DNA of 60,979 nucleotides from Actinomycetota bacterium (GTDB taxonomy: Bacteria > Actinomycetota > Thermoleophilia > Gaiellales > Gaiellaceae), in NCBI GenBank assembly GCA_005885245.1, contig VAWR01000008.1, forward strand, positions 1-60,979. Direction: 5' to 3'. Under the pieces are notes generated by a model, which did no database searches, was not told the DNA's origin, and saw nothing but the letters and a program-made list of their open reading frames with translations. Positions 43,899-52,727 of this stretch are shown here, piece by piece; within the stretch, counting starts at the first letter, position 1; every line of letters begins with the position of its first letter. Position numbers and translations under genes: made by a program.

Positions 43899-44920
43899 GA
43901 GAGACGTTTGAGCAGGCCGAGAGCCTGCTGGTTCCAGGGAACCCGGTGCGTTACGCCGGCCCGGCCGACCCGCTCGCGATTGGCCAGATACCAGTCGTAG
44001 GTCTCGATCAGCGTCGCGCTGTTCGACAGCCGCGGCTGCCAGCCGAGGAGCCGCTGCGCCTTTGAGACGTCGACGTAGGAGTCCTTGTGCGCCGTCTTGT
44101 AGTGCCACTCTGCGAGCGGAGAGAGCCGCGCCAGCTCCAGAGCGCGCAGCGCCAGCTCGGCAGGCTTTACGGGGACGGGACGCAGGTGCGAAGAGGATCC
44201 CGCGTGGTCGATCAACGCCTGTAGGTCCGACCGCACCGTGCCGAAGTCGGTCGCGCCGACGTTGAACGTCTCCCCGGCCGCCTCCGGGGCCTCCGCCGCA
44301 CGCACGATCGCGTCAACGAGGTCCTCGACGGCGAGCAGCTGATAGCGGTTGTGACCCTGGCCGAGGATGTAGATCCGCCGGCCTTCCCGGATCCAGTCGA
44401 AGAGGATCTCGAACACGCCGAGGCGCTCCGGCCCGACGAACGTCTTCGGACGAATGATGGTCGTCTCGACTGCTGCGACGCGACAGAGGCCTTCGGCGTC
44501 GATCTTCGACTCACCGTACGAGCCGACTCCGACGAGCGGGTCTTCCTCCTCGATCGGATGCTTCTCCGGCACGCCGTAGACCGCTGTCGAGGAGATGAAC
44601 GCGACGCGCCGGACACCGGCGTCGCGCGCCGCCCGCAGGACGTTCTCCGTCCCGCCCACGTTCACCGACCTGATCGAGGCGCGCGACGCCTGGATCGGCA
44701 GTGCAGCCGCCGCATGGACGACGACGTCGGCGCCGGCGACGAGCGCGCGCACCCGATCGGCGTCGCGAACATCACCGCGTAGCTCCTCGACAGAGGCCTC
44801 GAGCTCCGTATCGTCGAGCGGGACGACGTCGAGCGTACGGACCTGGTGCCCGTCGGCGAGCAGCCGCCGTGAGAGGTGCAGGCCGAGGAAGCCTGCGCCG
44901 CCGGAGAGTGAGTACAGCAT
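43895..44920 (-). CDS. NAD-dependent epimerase/dehydratase (extended SDR)
   Basis: 341 residues. Glycine motif GGAGFLG at residues 7-13, Asp (RTLDVV) for NAD ribose, ISSTAV and catalytic YGESK (Tyr-x-x-x-Lys). Acts on nucleotide sugars or sterol-like substrates. Starts directly after the CopCD stop (TAG then ATG). Confidence 0.88.
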   Translation of the reverse strand: MLYSLSGGAGFLGLHLSRRLLADGHQVRTLDVVPLDDTELEASVEELRGDVRDADRVRALVAGADVVVHAAAALPIQASRASIRSVNVGGTENVLRAARDAGVRRVAFISSTAVYGVPEKHPIEEEDPLVGVGSYGESKIDAEGLCRVAAVETTIIRPKTFVGPERLGVFEILFDWIREGRRIYILGQGHNRYQLLAVEDLVDAIVRAAEAPEAAGETFNVGATDFGTVRSDLQALIDHAGSSSHLRPVPVKPAELALRALELARLSPLAEWHYKTAHKDSYVDVSKAQRLLGWQPRLSNSATLIETYDWYLANRERVGRAGVTHRVPWNQQALGLLKRLS

Positions 44921-46228
44921 CTACGGCTGAACGCTACTGGCCGCCGGTGGCGCGGGCTCCGCCCGGGTGGGCGGCTTCGAGTTCACCAGCACCGCGGCAG
45001 CGAGCAGCACGGCCATCCCGACCATGCTTTCGCCGAGCAAGCTTCCGCGCAGACGGCCGAGGACGCCGCCGCCGCCGCCCTCGCGGCTCACCGCTGGCAC
45101 CGCGATGACCTTGTGCAGCCCGCCCCAGGCAAACGCCAGCGAGACGAGTCCGATCTTCACGAGCAGGACCTGGCCGTAGCCCGTCGTCCAGAGGTCGTGT
45201 AGCCGCGGCAGCCGCAAGATGCTCAGGTAGACGCCGGCGACGAGGAGCACGCCCACGCAGACGGTCGCGAGCCGTGAGAACGAGAGGAAGGCCGCACGCC
45301 GTGCGTCCGGCAGCAGCGGCCAGACGACCAGTGTGAGCTGGACGAGTCCGCCGATCCAGAGGCAGGCGGCGGAGAGATGCGCCCAGTCCGCGAGCTCGGA
45401 CTTCCACGACGAACCCGCGTCGGCAGCGGAATGCCCGGAGAGCGAGAGCCCCGAGGAGAACGCGAGACTGAGCAAGAAGGCCGGCCACAGGAGCACCGTG
45501 CGGTCGGTGAGCCAGGCGAGAAAGAGCAGCGCCGAGACCAGCGCGAAGCCGAGCGTCATCGCGATGAACGCCGCGCCGAATCGCGACTGAGCAAGCGGCG
45601 ACAGGTCGCCGTAGAGCAGCCGTCCGAACGGAAGCTGCAGCGCGTCCTCCGCACGGAGGATGAACGCCGTGATGCCGATGTCGATCGTCGCGACGACCCC
45701 GATCCCGGTAAGCACGAAGAAGCGCTTCTCCGCGCGCGGCGAGAGCGGCCCGCGCAGCACGAGCACGCGAAAGCCGAGACCGCCCACAAGGATTGCGAGG
45801 GCGAGGAAGTAGAGCCATCGCACGACGTCCTCGCTGCGAGTCGGGCCGGCCGAGCCGAACGCCTCGCTCAACGCGGGCGCCTGCGCGCGGACTCCGAACG
45901 TGAAGACACCCGAGACGACGTGGCCGTCGCCCGACAGCGCATGCCAGCGCACCGTGTACGGGCCTCGCGGCAGCCGCGGGAGCGATGCCTTCAGGTAGCG
46001 GCCGTCCCTCCAGATCCGGAGGACGCCGACACGCCGCGTCGCCGAGTACAGCTGGATCGATCCGGGAAGTGCGTCGACGTATTGGTCGAAGCCGAGGGCG
46101 ATGGTCCGGGGCGATGCGGGCAGCCTCTCGTGGAACGTGGGAATTGTCTTCTCGAGCGTCGCGTGAGCGAACGCGTGCGCGGGGAAGACGAGCGCCGCCG
46201 TGACTACCAGGAGGAGAACTCGCTTCAT
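44921..46228 (-). CDS. CopC-CopD fusion, copper resistance
   Basis: 435 residues from ATG 46228. Signal peptide ends AFAHATLEK, leaving His1 as in CopC; CopC domain to ~120 with GFDQYVDALPGSIQLYS and YTVRWHALSGDGHVVSGVFTFGV (second His set). Then eight-helix CopD domain with LSGHSAADAGS and a His in ADWAHLSAACLWIGG. Copper scavenging and import across the membrane. Confidence 0.92.
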   Translation of the reverse strand: MKRVLLLVVTAALVFPAHAFAHATLEKTIPTFHERLPASPRTIALGFDQYVDALPGSIQLYSATRRVGVLRIWRDGRYLKASLPRLPRGPYTVRWHALSGDGHVVSGVFTFGVRAQAPALSEAFGSAGPTRSEDVVRWLYFLALAILVGGLGFRVLVLRGPLSPRAEKRFFVLTGIGVVATIDIGITAFILRAEDALQLPFGRLLYGDLSPLAQSRFGAAFIAMTLGFALVSALLFLAWLTDRTVLLWPAFLLSLAFSSGLSLSGHSAADAGSSWKSELADWAHLSAACLWIGGLVQLTLVVWPLLPDARRAAFLSFSRLATVCVGVLLVAGVYLSILRLPRLHDLWTTGYGQVLLVKIGLVSLAFAWGGLHKVIAVPAVSREGGGGGVLGRLRGSLLGESMVGMAVLLAAAVLVNSKPPTRAEPAPPAASSVQP

Positions 46229-46809
46229 CGGTGGGGCGGCCCTGCCAGCGGCGAGATATGGCCAAAGACCGGGGCAACGTCGCGATCGCAGTAGAGGAGC
46301 ACTGCAACGACGACGAATGTGAGCGCGAAGCCGGCCGCCGCTGCCTGCGAACGAGGACGGATCGTCCGTGCCAGCGGGAAGATCGCGCTGCCGACCAGCG
46401 TCCACCCGAGCAGGTGATGGAGGAAGGCCGAGCGCTGGAAGAACCAGGCGTTCTGCTCGTGGACGAGGAACGCGACGCCCGACACCAGATACATGCTCGT
46501 CATCCCGAGCCGCCACCACCGGCTGCGGAGCTTGCCGCGGACGAGCGCAAGCTCGGTTGCGCCTGCGAGCATCAGCACCTGAGCCCAGAGGCCGTGCGCG
46601 ATCATGTGCAGGGTCGAGTTGGTGTAGAAGACCATCACGGGCCATAACAGGACGCCGAGCGCGAAAGCGAGGCCGGGCCAGAGATAGGCGCGCCAGGCGC
46701 GACGCCGCCAGACCTCGGGGCCGACAGCCGCCTCGGCGAGCAGGCACAGGCCGAGCAGGAGGAAGCCGGTCGCGAACAACCAGTGAACGTGCTCAGAGGG
46801 CGGTTGCAC
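46225..46809 (-). CDS. multi-pass membrane protein of the copper gene cluster
   Basis: 194 residues from GTG 46809, about six membrane helices with conserved-looking His pairs (EHVHWLFATG, TLHMIAHGLW, FLHHLLGW). Overlaps both neighbours (17 bp upstream, 4 bp downstream with CopCD). No family named with certainty; metal handling is inferred from context and from the His residues in helices. Confidence 0.65.
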   Translation of the reverse strand: MQPPSEHVHWLFATGFLLLGLCLLAEAAVGPEVWRRRAWRAYLWPGLAFALGVLLWPVMVFYTNSTLHMIAHGLWAQVLMLAGATELALVRGKLRSRWWRLGMTSMYLVSGVAFLVHEQNAWFFQRSAFLHHLLGWTLVGSAIFPLARTIRPRSQAAAAGFALTFVVVAVLLYCDRDVAPVFGHISPLAGPPHR

Positions 46810-47086
46810 GCTCTTCCTCCAGGTCCTCGAGCAGTCCGGGAACGATGACGAAGTGGAAGAACAAGCCAACCGCGATCACGAGTAGCGGCGGCTCGACGAC
46901 CAGGAACCAGAACGTCTCGCCCCGCGGATGGAGGAACGTGATTCGGTAGGGCTGGACGAGCGCCCAGACGATTCCCGCCAGCGCCGTCATCGGCCCGAGC
47001 GCGGAGACGATCCGCGCCCGGGCGGTCAGGTGTGCGCGTGCCTTGAGTTCGGTGACGAGTTCTGCGTTCACGACGTCCTCCCGCAT
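46793..47086 (-). CDS. 97-residue two-helix membrane protein
   Basis: Two membrane helices (ARIVSALGPMTALAGIVWALV and FWFLVVEPPLLVIAVGLFFHFVIVPG) with a short loop between; polar N-terminus. Belongs to the copper-cluster operon by a 17-bp overlap with the next gene. Function unknown. Confidence 0.65.
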   Translation of the reverse strand: MREDVVNAELVTELKARAHLTARARIVSALGPMTALAGIVWALVQPYRITFLHPRGETFWFLVVEPPLLVIAVGLFFHFVIVPGLLEDLEEERATAL

Positions 47087-47127
47087 TCGAGGTCAGGGGC
47101 AGACCCGCGGACGTCGGTCCGCAGGCG

Positions 47128-47787
47128 CTATGCAGGCGCCGGAGGAGGCCTGCTCTCGAACGCGAGCCCGAAGAGGCTGCGCGGGGCGACGAGCTCGCCC
47201 AGCGTCGTTCGTGGCTTCAGCAGTAGGGCGGCCGCAGAACGCGAGGCCCGAGCGACGGTTTCGCGGGCATAGCTCTCGTAATCCGAGAGCCAGTTCTCGA
47301 CCGCGCGGTAGATCAGCGCGACGACGACTGCAAGCACTGCGAAGACGGGCAGGGCAGCAGTGTGGAGCCAAGGTGCGAGCAACGGCCAGCGCCCCGCCGA
47401 GATTCCCTCGGCATCGACCTGCATGAGGTAGATCGACGAGGTGACGAGGAACGAACCGAGCCACAGCTTCGGCGACAGCTCGATCCGCACGCGCGGTGCG
47501 CGCTGCTTCGCGGCAAAGCCCTGCGAGTCGACCAGCCGTCTCGCCGCGCGCGCGACCGCGCGCGCCTTCACGAACCGCCACGCGACCCGCGCGAGCATGA
47601 GCGCGACAGCCACCTTCACGACCGCCAGCAAGACCGGGTAGTACTGCGCGCCGGCGTAGGGCGTCTCGACGTGGCGTCCGAAGTCCAGACGATGCGCGAG
47701 ACTGCGGCCCGCAAGCTCGGCGACCAGCGCAAGGAGGCCCAACGCGAGCCGCGCCAAGAGTCGCTGGTGACGGCGGGCGTGCTCCAT
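47128..47787 (-). CDS. membrane protein, first gene of the copper/citrate operon
   Basis: 219 residues from ATG 47787, about four to five membrane helices (ARLALGLLALVAELAG, YYPVLLAVVKVAVALMLARV, LWLGSFLVTSSIYLMQV, AALPVFAVLAVVVALIYRAV). The RVRIELSPKLWLGSFLVTSSIYLMQVDAEG block looks conserved. Family not recognised; downstream genes follow within 41 bp. Confidence 0.6.
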   Translation of the reverse strand: MEHARRHQRLLARLALGLLALVAELAGRSLAHRLDFGRHVETPYAGAQYYPVLLAVVKVAVALMLARVAWRFVKARAVARAARRLVDSQGFAAKQRAPRVRIELSPKLWLGSFLVTSSIYLMQVDAEGISAGRWPLLAPWLHTAALPVFAVLAVVVALIYRAVENWLSDYESYARETVARASRSAAALLLKPRTTLGELVAPRSLFGLAFESRPPPAPA

Positions 47788-47857
47788 CCCTACGAAAGTG
47801 TGCGCCCTGCGACGGCGGCAGGTCAACTCGGATGTGCTGGAGAGGTTCGGTCCCGGG

Positions 47858-48241
47858 CTACGCGACGATCGTGAGCATCCACTCGTCGTTGCAGCGATCC
47901 TCGAAACCGACGAGGAAGATGCGCTGGTACTGGCCGAGGCAGAGCGACCCCTCGCTGAAGGGGATCTGCTCGGTCCGGGGCCCCAGCAACATCGAGACGA
48001 GCCGTGCTCGCTCGTCCGCCTCGAGCGGGACGAGCCGCTCGAGCAGGCCCCCGAGGTCTTCGAAGAAGCCCGTCTCGCGTTCCTGCACGCGGATCAGCGA
48101 CGGATCGCCGTTGGGCGAGACGTACGCGATACCGCTACCGCCGGTCGATTCGACCTCGTGCCTGACGTCGTTCGTGATGTCGAGGACCGTCAGATTCGGA
48201 AGCGCTGCGGCGATCGAGACGGGGATCTCGACCGAGGTCAT
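47858..48241 (-). CDS. YjbQ/UPF0047-family protein
   Basis: 127 residues; the C-terminal LGPRTEQIPFSEGSLCLGQYQRIFLVGFED is the UPF0047 signature. The usual HTTA(A/G)L active-site block is SPNGDPSL here, so the reported secondary thiamin-phosphate synthase activity may be lost. Last gene of the hopanoid operon, overlapping ispH by 4 bp. Confidence 0.8.
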   Translation of the reverse strand: MTSVEIPVSIAAALPNLTVLDITNDVRHEVESTGGSGIAYVSPNGDPSLIRVQERETGFFEDLGGLLERLVPLEADERARLVSMLLGPRTEQIPFSEGSLCLGQYQRIFLVGFEDRCNDEWMLTIVA

Positions 48242-49167
48242 GCGGACGCGACCTCCCGCGGCAGCCGGAAGTGAACGTCCTCCCTCGCCACCGTCACCTC
48301 GACGACCTCCTCGTAACCGCGCTTGACCAGCTGCTCGATCGTCGCGTCGACGAGCTCTCCCGGGGTCGAGGCGCCCGCGGTCAGACCGACGACCTCGTGA
48401 GCCTCGATGAGCTCCGACGCAAGCTTGCTCTCGCCGTCGATCAGCTCGGCCTCGGCACCGGCGAGCCGCGCGACCTCCACCAGCCGCTGCGCGTTCGAGC
48501 TCGTCTCGGAGCCGATGACCAGGATCAATGTCGCCTCTTCCGCGAGACGCTTGACCGCGTCCTGGCGATTCTGGGTCGCGTAACAGATGTCATCGGCACC
48601 CGGCCGCGTGAGGGTACCGAACCGGTCTTCGAGGGCATCGACCGTTGCGCGGACGTCGTCGAGCGAGAGGGTCGTCTGGCTGATCACGGCCACCGGTTTG
48701 CCCCGGGAGTCGAGCCGTGCCGCCTGCTCCGGGGACTCGACGACGACGGTCGAGTCGGGACGCTCTCCGCGCGTGCCGATGACCTCGACGTGGTCGGCGT
48801 GGCCGACGAGTGCGACGAGGTGGCCCGTGTCCGCGTACCGGCGTGCTTCGGCGTGCACCTTGGAGACGAGTGGGCAGACGGCGTCGACGACGCGCAGACC
48901 CCGCCGTTCGCAGTTCTCGCGGACCGCCGGTGCGACGCCGTGTGCCGACAGCACGCAGATCTCGCCGGGCGGAATCTCGCTCTCGTCGTCCACGAAGACC
49001 GCGCCCATCCGCTCGAGCCGGCGCACGACGTGGTCGTTGTGGACGATCTGATGTCGAACGTAGATCGGCGGCCCGTGCTCCGCGAGCAGGCGTTCGACGA
49101 TCTCGATTGCACGATCGACGCCCGCGCAGAATGAGCGCGGGGCAGCGAGAAGGACGCGTTTGCTCAC
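48238..49167 (-). CDS. ispH: 4-hydroxy-3-methylbut-2-enyl diphosphate reductase
   Basis: 309 residues from GTG 49167. The three Fe-S cluster cysteines are in PRSFCAGVDRA, DAVCPLVSKVH and DICYATQNRQ; HGV and GSETSSNAQRL complete the active site. Last MEP-pathway step, making IPP and DMAPP for the adjacent hopanoid pathway. The GTG overlaps the stop of a 77-residue ORF whose start duplicates the ispH start. Confidence 0.95.
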   Translation of the reverse strand: MSKRVLLAAPRSFCAGVDRAIEIVERLLAEHGPPIYVRHQIVHNDHVVRRLERMGAVFVDDESEIPPGEICVLSAHGVAPAVRENCERRGLRVVDAVCPLVSKVHAEARRYADTGHLVALVGHADHVEVIGTRGERPDSTVVVESPEQAARLDSRGKPVAVISQTTLSLDDVRATVDALEDRFGTLTRPGADDICYATQNRQDAVKRLAEEATLILVIGSETSSNAQRLVEVARLAGAEAELIDGESKLASELIEAHEVVGLTAGASTPGELVDATIEQLVKRGYEEVVEVTVAREDVHFRLPREVASA

Positions 49168-49397
49168 GAGCCCGTCTCCAGCGCGCGGGCAAGGGAAGGG
49201 GCTGAAGGGGAAACCGTGCGGTTTCCCCTTCCTATCTCCTCGGCCCAGGCGGCGATCTGAGCGGCGCGTGGGTCGAGGCGTAACCCAAAGAAGGGAGCTC
49301 GTGAGGGAAACATGGTTTCCCTCACGGGAGCGAGCCGCAGGCGAGCAACCCCGGCACAGAATGAACGCGGGGCGGCCAGCAGGACGCGGCGCGTCAC
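49164..49397 (-). CDS. 77-residue ORF: duplicated ispH start plus inserted hairpin DNA
   Basis: GTG 49397 overlaps the hpnG stop; the ORF ends TGA overlapping the ispH GTG. The first 17 codons are a second copy of the ispH N-terminus: RVLLAAPRSFCAGV is identical in both, although 8 of those 14 codons differ at the third base. The remaining ~60 codons read through a hairpin-rich insert. It may keep translational coupling from hpnG to ispH; the product itself is unlikely to be catalytic. Confidence 0.55.
   Translation of the reverse strand: MTRRVLLAAPRSFCAGVARLRLAPVRETMFPSRAPFFGLRLDPRAAQIAAWAEEIGRGNRTVSPSAPSLARALETGS
49205..49325. repeat. two related hairpins inside the ispH-start insert
   Basis: AAGGGGAAACC/GGTTTCCCCTT with loop GTGC (49205-49230) and GTGAGGGAAAC/GTTTCCCTCAC with loop ATG (49301-49325). 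Both share the core GGGAAAC...GTTTCCC, 96 bp apart, like the paired hairpins of the 23.5-kb and 29.5-kb elements. Confidence 0.75.
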
Positions 49398-49963
49398 GCC
49401 AGCGCCTCCAGACTGCGGAGCGCGCGGCGCGCCCCGAGCGCAGCACGCAGCGTCACCAGAGGTTGACGCGCAAATCCGCGCACGAATCCGAGCACGTCGA
49501 CCTCGCCGCCCGGCTTCGCGCCCTCCGCGACGCCGCCGAGCCGGCGTGTCGGCGTGTCACTGATGGCGCGCAAGCAGCCGACCAGGCGCCCGCTGCGTGC
49601 GAGCGGGCCCGATTCCATGTCGACCGCATCGGCCCCGGTCTGTGCGTGCAGACGGGCGCGCTCGGCCGGGTCGTCGACGATCCGGCTCGCGCCGAGAATG
49701 GTCCCCGTGCGTGCGGGCGCAGCTCCGAGCGGCGCGCCCTCCCACAGGACCGCGCCTGACTCGTCGACGACGCGCGTGGCGTCGATCACCGTGCCGACCG
49801 GCAACTCGCCCGACAGCGCTCCGGCGATTCCGAACGACACCAGCCGTCCCTCCGGAACCCCCTTCGACGCGCCGAGGCCGACAATCGCAGTCCGACCCAG
49901 CCGCCGAGCGATGCGCTCTTCGACCGTCAGCGCGCACGCGAACGTCAGCCCGTCAGCGTCCAA
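49394..49963 (-). CDS. hpnG: adenosylhopane nucleosidase HpnG
   Basis: 189 residues, TTG start overlapping hpnH by 19 bp. Phosphorylase-family fold: RLVSFGIAGALSGELPVGTVIDA and substrate loop GADAVDMESGPLAR. Short for the family, as HpnG often is. Releases adenine from adenosylhopane to give ribosylhopane. Confidence 0.85.
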   Translation of the reverse strand: MDADGLTFACALTVEERIARRLGRTAIVGLGASKGVPEGRLVSFGIAGALSGELPVGTVIDATRVVDESGAVLWEGAPLGAAPARTGTILGASRIVDDPAERARLHAQTGADAVDMESGPLARSGRLVGCLRAISDTPTRRLGGVAEGAKPGGEVDVLGFVRGFARQPLVTLRAALGARRALRSLEALA

Positions 49964-50946
49964 GCCACGCTCCTGGCGCTCTCCTTGAGGGAACCCGCCG
50001 CCTCGTAGGCAGCGGACGGCTCGAAGCCGGAGTGAATCGCGCAGTGCTCACAGCGGGGATCGTTGCCGGGACCGTACTCCTCCCACTCCATCCCCTCGAG
50101 CAGTGCGTCGTAGGTCGGAAAGATCCCGTCGGTCAGCAGGTAACACGGCCCCTTCCAGCCGTACGGGTTGCGGGTGATCGACCCCCAGGGGGCGCACTTC
50201 AGCTTCCGTTCGCCCGTGAGGAACTCCTGGTAGATGGGGGTCGCGAGCCAGCGGTAGCCGCGATCGTGCGCAACCTTCCGGATCACGCGGAACTTCTCCT
50301 CGTGCTCGGCCCGCGTCATCGTCAGCGCCGGGTCGATCTGCGAGTACTGGTAACCGGGAGCGATCAGCATCCCGTCGATCCCCACGTCGGTCAGATAGCC
50401 CATCATCTCGACGACGTCCTCGATCGATGTCTCCTTGAAGATCGTCGTGTTCGTGGTCACACGGAAGCCGGCCTCGCGCGCTTTCTTGATCGCGTCGACC
50501 GCGACATCCCAGAGACCGGGGTAGTCGCAGATGTAATCGTGGATCTCGCGCATCCCGTCGAGATGGACGACGAAGGTGAGCCGGTGACTCGGCTCGAAGA
50601 CGTCGAGGTACTGCTCGAGACGCAGCGCGTTCGTGCACAGGTCGATGTTCTTGCCGAGCTCGAGCACGCCGGCGACGACGTCTTCGATCCCCTTGTACAC
50701 GAGCGGTTCGCCGCCGCAGATCGACACGACGGGCGCCGGACACTGGACGCCGGCGTCGATGCATTCGTCGACGGTGAGCCGCGCCTTGTTCGACTCGTAT
50801 TCGCGGATCTTCCCGCAGCCGATGCACGCGATGTTGCAGGCGAGCGTCGGCTCGAGCATGAGGACGAGCGGATACCGCTCCCCCCTGCGCTGCTGGCTGG
50901 CCACGTAGCGGCCGATCTGCACGGTTGAGCGAAGCGGGAACTTCAT
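49945..50946 (-). CDS. hpnH: adenosyl-hopene transferase HpnH (radical SAM)
   Basis: 333 residues. Radical-SAM cluster motif CNIACIGCGK, SAM block ICGGEPLVYKGI, and the HpnH-specific C-terminal Cys region (KCAPWGSITRNPYGWKGPCYLL and CEHCAIHSGFEPSA). Adds 5'-deoxyadenosine to diploptene. Overlaps the cyclase gene by 4 bp. Confidence 0.94.
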   Translation of the reverse strand: MKFPLRSTVQIGRYVASQQRRGERYPLVLMLEPTLACNIACIGCGKIREYESNKARLTVDECIDAGVQCPAPVVSICGGEPLVYKGIEDVVAGVLELGKNIDLCTNALRLEQYLDVFEPSHRLTFVVHLDGMREIHDYICDYPGLWDVAVDAIKKAREAGFRVTTNTTIFKETSIEDVVEMMGYLTDVGIDGMLIAPGYQYSQIDPALTMTRAEHEEKFRVIRKVAHDRGYRWLATPIYQEFLTGERKLKCAPWGSITRNPYGWKGPCYLLTDGIFPTYDALLEGMEWEEYGPGNDPRCEHCAIHSGFEPSAAYEAAGSLKESARSVAWTLTG

Positions 50947-52727
50947 CGGTTGAGCCTTTCTCTCAGGCGCCCGAGGGCGAGAACGGGAAACGTCAGGCGG
51001 TAGAGGTGGTAGCGAATCATGAAGTCAAGGGGAAAACCGGTTCCCGTGTAGTGCTGCTCGTCCCAGTCGCCGTCTGGACGCTGGAACTCGCAAAGATACT
51101 CGGCTGCACGCCGCGTGGACAAGCCTGTCGCGGCCCCGCCGGAGACGTACGCCATCAGGGCCCAGGCCGTCTGCGACGGAGTCGCAGGGCCTTGCCCTCG
51201 CCGAGCCGGATCCGAGTACGAGCGGATGTCCTCACCGAAGGCGCCCGTCGGTTGCTGGACGGAGTCGAGCCACCGGAGCGCCCGCCGGATCGCCGGGTGC
51301 CCGGGCGGCAGGCCGCAGGCCTCCAGGGCCGGCACCGCTGCGCCCGTGCCGTAGACGTGATTCACGCCCCAGCGGCCGAACCACGAGCCGTCGTGCTCCT
51401 GCTCGGCGAGCAGCCAGTCGAGCCCGGAGCCCAGGGACGAGCCGACGCCCTCCTCGTGCCCGAGCGCCTCGAGCGCATGGCCTGTGACGTCGGCGGTCGG
51501 CTCGTCCGTCACCTTGCCGAAGTCGCAGATCGGGAGCTTGTAGAGCCAGAGCGCCTCATTGTCGACGTCGAACGCGCCCCAGCCGCCGCTGCGGGACTGC
51601 ATACCGACCAGCCAGTCGAGCCCGCGGCGAACCGCGGCATCGCCGATTCCCAGCTCCCGTAGCGCCAGAACGACGACCGCCGTGTCGTCGACGTCGGGAT
51701 AGAGATCGTTGTCGAACTCGAACGACCAGCCGCCGGGAGCGACGTCAGGGCGACGGATCGACCAGTCGCCCCGAACGGTGACCTCCTCGCGGAGCAGCCA
51801 CGCGCCGGCAGCCTGCAGCCGCGAATCGTCGGCCGAGAAGCCGGCGACGCGCAGGGCGAGGACGGCGAGCGCCGTGTCCCAGATCGGCGACTGGCACGCC
51901 TCGGGACGGAGTCGGTCACCGTCTCGGACCATGAACCGTTCCCAACCGGCCAGCCCGCGCGCAAAGATCTCGTCCTCGGGGCCGTACCCGAGTGCGGCGA
52001 GCATGATCAGCGACCAGACCCACGGAGGCTGGATCCCGCCCCACGATCCGTCCGCCTCCTGTCGCTCCCGGACCCAGCGCTCCGCAACGGCCAGTGCGTG
52101 GCGGCGCACCCTCGTCAGGTGCGGCCTCCCATCCGGCTCGGTCTTCCTGGCGCCGATCTCGCCGAGGTCGATCGAGCTCGGGCGCACGGGCCGCAGCGCC
52201 TCGACCACCGACAGCGACACCATCGTCTGGCGCGCCCAGCACGCGAAGTCGTAGACCGACAACGGTCCGGCGGGGGGCAGCAGGATCAGCTCGACGGGAA
52301 CGTGCGCGAGCCGGCGCCAGGGCCATTGGCCGATCAAGGCGAGAAACGCCCGGGTGAAGATCCGCGTGCGCGCCACGCCGCCGGCCTGCCGGATGTACTC
52401 GCGCGTCTGCTCACCCGGATCCACGCCCGCGAGCTTGAGCGCGGTGTAGGCCTCGACCGTCACCGAGAGATCCGGCGGGCCCTCGAACCAGATCGACCAC
52501 GTCCCATCTGCACGCCTGCGTGCGAGCAACTCGTTGGCGAGCAACCGGTCGGTCTCGGCGTCGCGGAGTCCGAGGAAGTGGAACAGGAAGAGGTGCTCGG
52601 CGATCATCGTCGCGTTCGACTCGAGCTCGCCCTTCCACCAGCCGTCCGGATGCTGGAGCGAGAGCAGGCGTTCGGCTCCCCGCTCCACGGCCGTGTCGAG
52701 GGCCGTCAACTCTTGAACGACGGTCAC
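50943..52727 (-). CDS. shc: squalene-hopene cyclase
   Basis: 594 residues from GTG 52727 (GTGA overlap with hpnE). Catalytic DVDDTA motif (LYPDVDDTAVVVLAL), several QW repeats (QHPDGWW, QSRSGGWGAFD, QEHDGSWFGRWG, QRPDGDWDE), GTGFPLDFMIRYHLYR at the C-terminus. Somewhat shorter than typical (630-720), mainly at the N-terminus. Cyclises squalene to hopene at the membrane. Confidence 0.95.
   Translation of the reverse strand: MTVVQELTALDTAVERGAERLLSLQHPDGWWKGELESNATMIAEHLFLFHFLGLRDAETDRLLANELLARRRADGTWSIWFEGPPDLSVTVEAYTALKLAGVDPGEQTREYIRQAGGVARTRIFTRAFLALIGQWPWRRLAHVPVELILLPPAGPLSVYDFACWARQTMVSLSVVEALRPVRPSSIDLGEIGARKTEPDGRPHLTRVRRHALAVAERWVRERQEADGSWGGIQPPWVWSLIMLAALGYGPEDEIFARGLAGWERFMVRDGDRLRPEACQSPIWDTALAVLALRVAGFSADDSRLQAAGAWLLREEVTVRGDWSIRRPDVAPGGWSFEFDNDLYPDVDDTAVVVLALRELGIGDAAVRRGLDWLVGMQSRSGGWGAFDVDNEALWLYKLPICDFGKVTDEPTADVTGHALEALGHEEGVGSSLGSGLDWLLAEQEHDGSWFGRWGVNHVYGTGAAVPALEACGLPPGHPAIRRALRWLDSVQQPTGAFGEDIRSYSDPARRGQGPATPSQTAWALMAYVSGGAATGLSTRRAAEYLCEFQRPDGDWDEQHYTGTGFPLDFMIRYHLYRLTFPVLALGRLRERLNR

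Noticed and set aside
44921-46747. A 608-codon frame extending CopCD upstream
   Set aside because: The extra 173 residues are an Arg/Pro-rich shadow of the membrane-protein gene on the same strand; a clear signal peptide starts at ATG 46228.
48238-49446. A 402-codon frame that would extend IspH by ~93 residues
   Set aside because: The extension has no IspH homology, reads through the hairpin insert and overlaps hpnG; IspH starts normally at GTG 49167.
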